From Thermoleophilaceae bacterium (GTDB lineage Bacteria; Actinomycetota; Thermoleophilia; Solirubrobacterales; Thermoleophilaceae): a stretch of 5,592 nt of DNA. A program made the position numbers and the translations under genes. The DNA is taken from NCBI GenBank assembly GCA_013695855.1, contig JACCZR010000238.1, positions 1 through 5,592 of the forward strand, read 5' to 3'. Within the stretch, counting starts at the first letter, position 1. The number at the start of each line of letters is the position of its first letter. This document shows positions 1 to 5,321 of this stretch, one piece after another. Below the pieces are notes generated by a model. That model was given only the letters and a program-made list of their open reading frames with translations, did not search any database and was not told the origin of the DNA.

Positions 1-173
1 GTGCCGTCCCCGCCCGCCACCACCAGCCGCTCCGCCGCGGAGGTCGCAGCGGCCCGCTCGTCGCCGAGCTCGAACGAGGTCACCTCTGCGCCGGCGCCGC
101 GCAGCTCGCGCTCGACGACGTCTGCGTCGAGGCCCGTGCCCGAGCCGGCGTTCACGATCAGGGCGGCCTTCAC
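1..173 (-). CDS. YegS/diacylglycerol kinase-like lipid kinase, N-terminal fragment
   Basis: This is the first 57 codons of a minus-strand gene that leaves the window at base 1. The translation begins VKAALIVNAGSGTG, matching the VNPxSG-type first strand and loop of the diacylglycerol kinase catalytic (DAGK_cat) family, and ends at the window edge in VVAGGDGT, the family's GGDGT nucleotide-binding motif. Enzymes of this family phosphorylate a lipid alcohol, such as diacylglycerol, with ATP at the inner membrane face; the actual substrate here cannot be told. The usual Pro of VNPxSG is Ala. The GTG start is chosen because the conserved strand begins immediately after it and no better start lies in frame upstream; no clear Shine-Dalgarno is visible. 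It lies 43 bases behind yjbQ on the same strand, so the two may share a transcript. The family call is fairly firm from two motifs; the rest of the protein is unseen. Confidence 0.8.
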   Translation of the reverse strand, partial: MKAALIVNAGSGTGLDADVVERELRGAGAEVTSFELGDERAAATSAAERLVVAGGDG

Positions 174-216
174 TGGGAGGGCTTCGCGCGGATGGCCCGT
201 GTCTTCGCCACCCTCG

Positions 217-678
217 CTACTCCCCGATCACCTTGACGACCAGCCGCTTGGGGCGCTTTCCGTCGAACTCGACGTAGAACACCGCCTGCCAGGGCCCGAG
301 GTCGAGGCGGCCCTCGGTGATCGGCAGCACCACCTGCTGGTGCACCAAGAGGTTCTTGAGGTGGGCGTCGCCGTTGTCCTCGCCCCCGCGGTGATGGCGG
401 TAATCGCCAGGGTTGGGCAGCAGCGAAGCGGCCGTGTCGTTGGCCGGTGCCTTCCAGCTCGGCGGCGCGATCTTGTCCAGCCACTCCAGCGCATCCTCCT
501 GGATGCCGGGCTCGTCGTCGTTTACCCAGACGCCCGCGGTGATGTGCATGGCCGAGACGAGGACCATTCCCTCCGCGACGCCGGCCTCCTCGACGGCCTT
601 CTGCACGTCTTCGGTGATTCGCACGAACTCGCGGCGCTCGGAGGTCTCAAAGGTTCGGTAGACGGTATGGGCCTTCAT
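217..678 (-). CDS. yjbQ: YjbQ/UPF0047 family protein (secondary thiamine-phosphate synthase type)
   Basis: A complete 153-residue protein of the YjbQ (UPF0047) family, small soluble trimeric beta-rich proteins. E. coli YjbQ has weak thiamine-phosphate synthase activity and the true role is unsettled. Family landmarks are visible in order: SAMHITAGVWVNDDEPGIQED (residues 42-62, here HITAG where many members have HTTAG), a Gly/His/Asp-rich segment GDYRHHRGGEDNGDAHLKN (91-109) carrying likely metal- or phosphate-binding His/Asp/Glu, and the C-terminal signature GRLDLGPWQAVFYVEFDG (123-140), where the common GTWQ reads GPWQ. The segment between residues 72 and 91 (PPSWKAP...LLPNP) makes it slightly longer than the usual 130-140 residues. 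The ATG start is well supported by AAGGAGAG just upstream. It is transcribed divergently from the SDR gene and precedes the lipid kinase fragment. Family assignment is strong; biochemical function is not established. Confidence 0.92.
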   Translation of the reverse strand: MKAHTVYRTFETSERREFVRITEDVQKAVEEAGVAEGMVLVSAMHITAGVWVNDDEPGIQEDALEWLDKIAPPSWKAPANDTAASLLPNPGDYRHHRGGEDNGDAHLKNLLVHQQVVLPITEGRLDLGPWQAVFYVEFDGKRPKRLVVKVIGE

Positions 679-680
679 AT

Positions 681-688
681 CTCTCCTT
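681..688 (-). promoter_or_regulatory. Shine-Dalgarno of yjbQ
   Basis: Minus-strand AAGGAGAG ends two bases before the yjbQ ATG and gives a GGAG core about 5 bases away. It is the only strong Shine-Dalgarno sequence seen at any start in the window, which contrasts with the leaderless-looking plus-strand genes and fixes the yjbQ start. Confidence 0.75.
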
Positions 689-700
689 GAAAGTCGTTGA

Positions 701-730
701 GTGACCGGGGGATGTAGGGACCTTCATAAT
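701..730 (+). promoter_or_regulatory. Putative promoter of the SDR gene (leaderless)
   Basis: CATAAT (725-730) matches five of six bases of the TATAAT consensus and lies in the only AT-rich patch of the intergenic region. GTGACC (701-706) is a 4/6 match to TTGACA at an 18-base spacing. The -10 ends 7 bases before the GTG at 738, so transcription would be expected to begin at or within a base of the start codon. No Shine-Dalgarno is visible before that GTG, consistent with a leaderless mRNA. This is a sequence-based prediction without start-site mapping. Confidence 0.55.
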
Positions 731-737
731 TCTCTGC

Positions 738-1475
738 GTGGATCTGGGGCTGACAGGGAAGGCGTGCATCGTGACGGGCGCGAGCCGGGGCATCGGGCGT
801 GCCACGTGCGAGCAGCTGCGTGCCGAGGGGGCGGAGGTGCTCGAGGTCAGCCGGACGACGGGCCACGACGTGACCGACCCGAGGGCCGGAGAGCGCATCG
901 TGGCCGAGTGCCGCGAGCGCCACGGACGGCTGGACGTCCTGGTCAACAACGCCGGAACGAGCGGGTCGACAGCGCTCGACGCGCTCTCCGACGAGGACTG
1001 GCAGGCTCAATGGGACCTGCACGTGATGGGGCCCATGCGGCTGATGCGAGCTGCGGCGCCCCGCATGGCCGAGGCCGGCGGGGGGCGGATCGTCAACGTC
1101 TGCTCGTCGGCGGGGAAGCGCCCCTCGCTGACCAACGCCGCCTACTCGGTCACGAAGGCGGCCCAGCTGTCGCTCTCGCGGGTGTTCGCCGACGCCTGGG
1201 CGTCGAAGGGGGTGCTGGTCAACGCTGTCACCCCCGGCGCGGTGGCGACCCCGCTGTGGATGGACGAGGGCGGCCTGGCCGACCAGGTGGCCGCCGAGAA
1301 GGGGATCGACCGCGAGGAGGTGCTGGCGGCGCAACGGGACAAGATCCCGCTCGGGCGCTTCGGGACCGAGGACGAGATCGCCTCGGTGATCGTCTTCCTG
1401 TGCTCGGAGCGCGCGGCGAACGTGACCGGAGCGGCGTGGTCGGCCGACGGTGGCGCCGTGCCGGTGATCATCTGA
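738..1475 (+). CDS. SDR family NAD(P)-dependent oxidoreductase (FabG-like)
   Basis: A 245-residue classical short-chain dehydrogenase/reductase, full length for the family. It is a cytosolic Rossmann-fold enzyme that interconverts a carbonyl and an alcohol using NAD(P)H. Visible motifs are the cofactor-binding TGASRGIG (13-20), VSR at the end of strand 2 (38-40; the Arg favours NADPH), HDVTD (43-47) for the adenine ring, NNAG (70-73), catalytic Ser123, YSVTK with Tyr136 and Lys140, and PGAVATP (166-172). The C-terminus has the usual GRFGTEDEIAS and VTGAAWSADGG. The Asn of the Asn-Ser-Tyr-Lys tetrad, normally in an xNLxG motif, aligns with His95 (DLHVMG). Substrate is unknown; 3-oxoacyl-ACP reductase is the nearest generic label. 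The GTG start suits the N-terminus (MDLGLTGKACIVTG) and lies 7 bases after a -10-like box, suggesting leaderless translation. The next gene follows 42 bases downstream on the same strand. Confidence 0.93.
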   Translation: MDLGLTGKACIVTGASRGIGRATCEQLRAEGAEVLEVSRTTGHDVTDPRAGERIVAECRERHGRLDVLVNNAGTSGSTALDALSDEDWQAQWDLHVMGPMRLMRAAAPRMAEAGGGRIVNVCSSAGKRPSLTNAAYSVTKAAQLSLSRVFADAWASKGVLVNAVTPGAVATPLWMDEGGLADQVAAEKGIDREEVLAAQRDKIPLGRFGTEDEIASVIVFLCSERAANVTGAAWSADGGAVPVII

Positions 1476-1504
1476 ACGCACCCTCGCCCGACCGGCCCTC
1501 CTCC

Positions 1505-1510
1505 TAGATT
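1505..1510 (+). promoter_or_regulatory. Putative -10 element of the glycosyltransferase gene
   Basis: TAGATT fits the TAnnnT pattern of actinobacterial -10 boxes and ends 7 bases before the GTG at 1518, the same geometry as upstream of the SDR gene. No convincing -35 is seen at the expected distance, and no Shine-Dalgarno precedes either the GTG or the alternative TTG at 1509. It supports GTG 1518 as a leaderless start, but a hexamer alone is weak evidence. Confidence 0.4.
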
Positions 1511-1517
1511 GCCGCGG

Positions 1518-2885
1518 GTGGCTCGCCGCGCGCTGCTCGCCCTGATCTTCTTCCCACGCGGAGGCTCGGCGCAGGTGGCCCGCTACCTGGCCGGCGCGCT
1601 GCCCGCTGCGGGCTGGGAGGCCACGATCGCCTGTGGCTCGCTCGGGCCGGTGGGGGAGGAGTCGAACGCCGCGACCTTTTACGCAGGCTTGGACGTTCGG
1701 CCGCTGGACTACACCGTCGCCGGTCAGGCGCCCGACCCCCTGCGGGCGGACCCCCCGTTCCAGCCGTCCTACGAGGACCGTGAGGGAGCGCCGGACCGGA
1801 TCTTCGCGTCGGTGGACGACAGGGACTACGAGCGCCTGGTCGAGACCTGGATCGACCACTTGGGCCGCGCCGACGCGGCAAAGGCCGACGTGCTTCACCT
1901 GCATCACCTCACCCCTGTCAACGAGGCGGCCGAGCGCGCCTTCCCCGCGGTTCCAAGGGTGGGCCATCTGCACGGAACAGAGCTTCTGATGCTGCGCGAG
2001 ATAGATGAGGGGCCACCCAAGGGCTGGGATCACGCCGGGGCGTGGGCTGAGCGCATGCGGCGCTGGGCACGGGGTTGCGAGCGGCTGTTCGTCCTGTCTC
2101 CGGACGCGGTGCGCCGTGTTCCGGCCCTCTTGGGCGTGGACCCCGGCCGCGTGGTGTGGGCGCCGAACGGGTTCGATCCCGAGGGCTTTCAGCGGCGTCC
2201 GGTGTCCGGCCCGGCGCGCGTCGAACACTGGCGGCGCTGGCTGGTGGAAGAACCCAGGGGCTGGGACAGCTCGGGCAAGCCCGGCACCGTTACGTACTCC
2301 GAGGACCAGCTCGAGCCCTTCGCGGAGGGGCGGGTGCTGCTCTACGTGGGCCGGTACACCGAGGTGAAGCGGATCCCGCTGCTCATACGCGCGCACGCCC
2401 GTGCTCGGGCGAGCTTCGACCGCTCCGCTCCGCTGGTGCTCCTCGGCGGCTTTCCCGGGGAGTGGGAGGGTCCGCACCCACTCGACGTGGTGAAGGAGAC
2501 CGGCGATGACCACGTCTTTCTGGCCGGCTGGCGCGGCCACGCCGACCTTCCCGACGGGCTCAACGCGGCGGATCTCCTGGTCTTGCCCTCGGTGCGTGAG
2601 CAGTTCGGCCAGGTTCTCGTCGAGGCGATGGCCTGCGGGCTGCCGGTGATCGCGGCGAACGCCCACGGCCCGGCAGAGATCGTCGACGACGGCGAGACCG
2701 GCTGGCTCGTTCGGGCTGACGACGAGGAGGCGATGGTCAAGGCCCTGGTCGAGGGGGTGAACGGCGACGCCGAGCGACGCCGCAGGGGCGATGCCGCCAT
2801 CGTCGCCTCCAGGGGGCGCTATTCGTGGCCGGCGTTGGCCCGCGAGGTCGCCGCCACCTATGACGAGGTGGTCGCCGCCCAGTGA
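1518..2885 (+). CDS. GT4-type glycosyltransferase (GT-B fold)
   Basis: A 455-residue retaining glycosyltransferase of the GT4 type, transferring a sugar from a nucleotide-sugar donor to an unidentified acceptor, in the cytosol or at the inner membrane face. The N-terminal domain begins with a hydrophobic strand and Gly-rich loop (LIFFPRGGSAQVARYL, GG at 15-16), as in GT-B acceptor domains, and contains HLHGTELLMLRE (near 151-162). The donor domain has NGFDPEGF (217-224), LLYVGRYTEVKR (274-285, with the Arg and Lys that usually contact donor phosphates), and the E-x7-E signature REQFGQVLVEA with Glu361 and Glu369, then CGLPVIA and GETGWLV. Residues about 228-268 form a charged insert between the domains (RRWLVEEPRGW region) longer than in typical members. 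There is no signal peptide or transmembrane segment. Start choice: GTG 1518 behind a -10-like box is preferred to in-frame TTG 1509. The stop codon overlaps the next gene's start (GTGA). Confidence 0.9.
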   Translation: MARRALLALIFFPRGGSAQVARYLAGALPAAGWEATIACGSLGPVGEESNAATFYAGLDVRPLDYTVAGQAPDPLRADPPFQPSYEDREGAPDRIFASVDDRDYERLVETWIDHLGRADAAKADVLHLHHLTPVNEAAERAFPAVPRVGHLHGTELLMLREIDEGPPKGWDHAGAWAERMRRWARGCERLFVLSPDAVRRVPALLGVDPGRVVWAPNGFDPEGFQRRPVSGPARVEHWRRWLVEEPRGWDSSGKPGTVTYSEDQLEPFAEGRVLLYVGRYTEVKRIPLLIRAHARARASFDRSAPLVLLGGFPGEWEGPHPLDVVKETGDDHVFLAGWRGHADLPDGLNAADLLVLPSVREQFGQVLVEAMACGLPVIAANAHGPAEIVDDGETGWLVRADDEEAMVKALVEGVNGDAERRRRGDAAIVASRGRYSWPALAREVAATYDEVVAAQ

Positions 2886-3565
2886 GCCCCCACCCCTACA
2901 CCATCCGCCGCTCGCGCCGGGCGAAGCATGCCCGGATCGTGGTCAGCGCCGACGGGGTCGAAGTGGTCGTGCCCGAGCGCTTCCCGATCTCTCGCGTCGA
3001 GCCCTTCGTGGCCGAGAAGCGTCCCTGGATCGAGCGCACGCTGCGCCGCTACCGCCGGTTCGCCGAGGCCCGGCCCCCAGCCCGCCTGCACGACGGAGGC
3101 GAGCTGCCCTACCTGGGCGAGCGGCTGGCGTTGCGCGTTCGCACAGAGCCTGGCCGGGTGCGAGCTCACGTGGCCCGGCGCGAAGGCGAGCTGCTGGTGG
3201 CCCTGGGCGCCGCACACGAGCTGTCGGCGGAGCTCGAGGCGTGGTTTCGCCGCCGGGCGCGCTCCGAGGTGGAGCCCCGTCTCGACGCCGCCACCGTCCG
3301 GGCCGGCGTGCGCTACACGAGCCTGCAGATCCGCGCCCAGCGAACGCGCTGGGCCAGCTGCTCCTCGTCGGGCGCGATGAGCTTCAACTGGCGGCTGCTG
3401 CTCGCGCCGCCCGAGATCCTCGACTATGTCGTGGAACACGAGGTGGCCCACCTCACCGTGCACGACCACTCGGAGCGTTTCTGGTCGCTCCTGGAGGGCC
3501 GCTGGCCCGGCTATCGCTCCCATGAGCGCTGGCTGCGCGACCACGGACACACGTTGCGGCTCTAA
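2882..3565 (+). CDS. YgjP-type (DUF45/SprT-like) zinc metallopeptidase
   Basis: A 227-residue protein of the YgjP-like metallopeptidase family (DUF45), predicted soluble zinc-dependent peptidases often annotated as M48-like. The zinc site is complete: HEVAH at 186-190 gives two His ligands and the catalytic Glu187, and His196 in HDHSERFW supplies the third in the family's HExxH-x5-H spacing. Just upstream is the typical TRWASCSSSGAMSFNWRL segment (155-172). The N-terminus carries the usual YTIRRSRRAKHARIVVS strand pair and a VEPFVAEKRPWIERTL helix. Physiological substrates of this family are not well established. The GTG start lies inside the glycosyltransferase stop (GTGA, 4-base overlap), with a weak GAGGTG about 11 bases upstream, so translational coupling is likely. 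The gene ends 65 bases before the HD-GYP start. The family call is firm; its role is unknown. Confidence 0.9.
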   Translation: MSPHPYTIRRSRRAKHARIVVSADGVEVVVPERFPISRVEPFVAEKRPWIERTLRRYRRFAEARPPARLHDGGELPYLGERLALRVRTEPGRVRAHVARREGELLVALGAAHELSAELEAWFRRRARSEVEPRLDAATVRAGVRYTSLQIRAQRTRWASCSSSGAMSFNWRLLLAPPEILDYVVEHEVAHLTVHDHSERFWSLLEGRWPGYRSHERWLRDHGHTLRL

Positions 3566-3594
3566 CACATCCGTCCACTCGGGCGCCTTGGGTA

Positions 3595-3623
3595 TTGGGT
3601 TCGCGGTCCTCCGGCCCGAAACT
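3595..3623 (+). promoter_or_regulatory. Putative weak promoter of the GGDEF/HD-GYP gene
   Basis: TTGGGT (3595-3600) and GAAACT (3618-3623) are spaced by 17 bases, and the second hexamer ends 7 bases before GTG 3631. Each matches its consensus at only three of six positions, but the critical A at position 2 and T at position 6 of the -10 are present. The same spacing is seen at two other genes here. Low-confidence prediction. Confidence 0.3.
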
Positions 3624-3630
3624 TGCCACT

Positions 3631-4842
3631 GTGGGTGCAAGAAAGCGCGAACTGGGAGACCTGACAAGTCGGCTGGGCGCTGCACACGCGCGCATCGCCG
3701 AGCTCGAGCGCGAGCTCGAGCGTCGCGCGGTCCGCGACGAGCTCACGGGGCTCGCCAACACCAGAGTCTTCGGCCGCCATCTCGACGAAGCGATCAACCG
3801 CTCGAAGCGCTACGGGCGCCCGCTGAGCATGGCTCTCCTGAGGATCGACGGCTTCCGCGACGTCGCCCCGCGTCACGGCCGCGAGGCGGCCGACGGGGTC
3901 CTGAAGGCAGTCGCCTCCGTGGTCGGCGACCAGACGCGCGGCTCCGATCTCGTCGCGCGCCTCGGAGACGACGAGTTCGGGGTCATGTTCCCCGAGACCG
4001 AGGACGACCAGGCAGCCCGTTGCTTCGAGCGCGTCCTGCTCGAGCTCGAGGTGCTGCACGTCGGGCCGGTCGACTGTGTCGCGGCGTCGATCGGGATCGC
4101 GGGCTCTAGGCCGGGGATGACCTCCGGGCAGCTGTGGTCGGCCGCCGAGGACGGGCTGACCACCGCCCGCGCGCGGCCAGGCGCCCGAGTCGTCATCGAG
4201 AACGGCGCAGACGAAATGACGCTCCAGCGCGAGCGCAACCAGGATGCGGCCAACGGACTGGTCGAGGCCTTGACCCAGAGGGACAGGTACACCGGTGAGC
4301 ACTCCGAGTCCGTGGTCGCGCTGGCGGTGTGCGTCGGGCGTGGCCTGGCTCTCAGCGACGAAGAGATCGAGCAGGTGCGCATGGGCGCCCTGCTGCACGA
4401 CATCGGGAAGGTGGCGATCCCCGACGAGATTCTGCACAAGCCCGGCGGCCTGGACGAGGACGAGTGGCGCGTGATGCGCCAGCACCCCGAGATCGGCGAG
4501 CGCATACTCCGCGCCATACCGGGCTACGGCGCGGTGGCTCGGATCGTACGTCACGAGCACGAACGCTTCGACGGCAGCGGCTACCCCGACGGCCTGGGCG
4601 CAGACCAGATCCCGATCGGCGCTCGGATCATCCTCGCCTGCGACGCCTACCACGCCATGACCTCGGATCGCCCCTACCGCGTCGCCATGGCGCACGGCGA
4701 GGCGATTCGCGAGCTGGCCCAAGGTGCCGGCACCCAGTTCGACCCAGAGGTCACAGAGGTGCTGATCGGAACCCTCTACGGAAGCCGCCAGATGGGCGCT
4801 GTCGCTAGCGCGCCCGCGCTCGCGCCCGCGGTGGTGGCGTAG
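3631..4842 (+). CDS. GGDEF/HD-GYP protein, probable c-di-GMP phosphodiesterase with degenerate GGDEF
   Basis: A cytoplasmic protein of 403 residues from GTG 3631. Order: a short charged helix, probably coiled coil (about 3-33, with ELERELERR), a GGDEF domain (about 35-185), a linker, and an HD-GYP domain (about 210-390). HD-GYP domains hydrolyse cyclic di-GMP at a metal centre. Present are His225 (GEHSES), HD at 256-257 (LLHDIGK), His285 (QHPEIG), HEHERFDGSGYP (308-319) and Asp338 (ACDAYHAM). The first His of the usual HHE is Glu309. The GGDEF domain keeps DELTGLAN (36-43) but its signature reads GDDEF (112-116), and the substrate-site Asn of FKxIND aligns with Ala79 in FRDVAP, so cyclase activity is doubtful; the inhibitory-site RxxD is intact as RGSD (103-106). 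No sensor or membrane domain is present. A longer TTG start at 3595 would add 12 residues. A membrane GGDEF gene follows 77 bases downstream. Confidence 0.9.
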   Translation: MGARKRELGDLTSRLGAAHARIAELERELERRAVRDELTGLANTRVFGRHLDEAINRSKRYGRPLSMALLRIDGFRDVAPRHGREAADGVLKAVASVVGDQTRGSDLVARLGDDEFGVMFPETEDDQAARCFERVLLELEVLHVGPVDCVAASIGIAGSRPGMTSGQLWSAAEDGLTTARARPGARVVIENGADEMTLQRERNQDAANGLVEALTQRDRYTGEHSESVVALAVCVGRGLALSDEEIEQVRMGALLHDIGKVAIPDEILHKPGGLDEDEWRVMRQHPEIGERILRAIPGYGAVARIVRHEHERFDGSGYPDGLGADQIPIGARIILACDAYHAMTSDRPYRVAMAHGEAIRELAQGAGTQFDPEVTEVLIGTLYGSRQMGAVASAPALAPAVVA

Positions 4843-4851
4843 CCACCGCCG
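4829..4851 (+). terminator. Hairpin spanning the HD-GYP gene stop codon, possible terminator
   Basis: CGGTGGTGGC (4829-4838) pairs with GCCACCGCCG (4842-4851) around a GTA loop: 10 pairs, one of them a G-T wobble. The TAG stop (4840-4842) begins in the loop. No T-run follows, so it is not a textbook intrinsic terminator; it might act as a U-less terminator, an mRNA-end stabiliser, or a brake on readthrough into the next gene. Confidence 0.4.
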
Positions 4852-4919
4852 TCCGGCTACGGGAGCGAGTCCTCTGGCGCACGGCGTCAGCGCTCGGCGA
4901 CGGGGGCCCCGACCCCGCC

Positions 4920-5321
4920 GTGATGGCTCGCGCGGGGGCCTACATGTTCCTCGCCGTGGGCTTCTTCGCCCTGCTGTCCCTACTGCTCTCGCCGTTTCCG
5001 CAGGCGAACGTCCCGGCGCTCGCGGGCCTGGTCGGGTGCGCTTGGGCGATGGCCACGGGCCTGCTTGTGGCCTTCGACCGGATGCCGGTCTGGGGCTTCC
5101 AAGTCCTGCTGGCGGGCGGCACAGTGCTCGCCAGTGGCGCGGTCTACTTCAGCGGCGAGGGCTCGAGCACCTACGCCTTCTTCTACCTGCTGATGGTGCT
5201 GTATGCCTTCTACTTCTTCCCTCGCGCCGAGGCGCTTTGCCATCTGGTCTTCGTCGGCACCGCGTTCGCGTGGGCCCTGGTCGCGTTGGCGCCGCCGGAC
5301 CCGTGGGCCGCTGGGTCATAG
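4920..5321 (+). CDS. Membrane half of a frameshifted 6TM-GGDEF protein
   Basis: This 133-codon frame holds five hydrophobic segments: about 8-26 (YMFLAVGFFALLSLLLSPF), 33-52, 57-79, 84-101 (YAFFYLLMVLYAFYFF) and 104-123. It then stops at TAG 5319-5321 after PDPWAAGS. A sixth hydrophobic helix and a GGDEF domain continue at once in another frame, so this looks like the N-terminal sensor or membrane part of a diguanylate cyclase separated by a one-base frame change near 5300-5318. Similar membrane regions in GGDEF proteins are thought to sense signals at the membrane; no named sensor family is recognised. GTG 4920 and ATG 4923 are alternative starts. Neither has a Shine-Dalgarno or a -10 box, and the frame is open upstream, so the true start could be earlier. 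As written, the product would be a membrane fragment without catalytic domain. Confidence 0.65.
   Translation: MMARAGAYMFLAVGFFALLSLLLSPFPQANVPALAGLVGCAWAMATGLLVAFDRMPVWGFQVLLAGGTVLASGAVYFSGEGSSTYAFFYLLMVLYAFYFFPRAEALCHLVFVGTAFAWALVALAPPDPWAAGS

Larger units (their letters stand above)
665..735. repeat. Imperfect direct repeat pair in the yjbQ/SDR intergenic region
   Basis: Two copies read in plus orientation: 665-684 (GTATGGGCCTTCATATCTCT) and 714-735 (GTAGGGACCTTCATAA followed by TTCTCT). They match apart from a few single-base indels and substitutions, and their CCTTCAT cores are about 49 bases apart. The first copy covers the yjbQ start codon and part of its Shine-Dalgarno. The second contains the putative -10 of the SDR gene and, on the minus strand, another ATGAAGG. 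This could be a small duplication of the yjbQ start region, a paired protein-binding site, or chance. Confidence 0.4.

Noticed and set aside
1..690. 229-codon plus-strand frame across the left edge
   Set aside because: It is antisense to yjbQ and the lipid kinase, both of which show family motifs in the opposite strand; its own translation resembles nothing.
675..2666. 663-codon open frame on the minus strand opposite the SDR and glycosyltransferase genes
   Set aside because: It is antisense to two genes with clear family motifs. Its translation is Arg/Pro/His-rich without domains, as expected for the complement of GC-rich coding DNA lacking stops.
3595..3630. TTG 3595 as the start of the GGDEF/HD-GYP protein
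   Set aside because: There is no Shine-Dalgarno before it, the extra 12 residues carry no motif, and GTG 3631 has the -10 spacing seen at other genes. It remains possible.
3700..3735. Short tandem repeat GAGCTCGAGCGC
   Set aside because: It encodes the ELERELERR heptad-like helix of the HD-GYP protein and is explained by coding.
3562..4722. 386-codon minus-strand frame opposite the GGDEF/HD-GYP gene
   Set aside because: No recognisable domain, and it fully shadows a well-supported gene.
4805..4835. Repeated CGCGCCCGCG near the end of the HD-GYP gene
   Set aside because: It encodes the low-complexity APALAPAVVA tail; only two copies, with no sign of a regulatory array.
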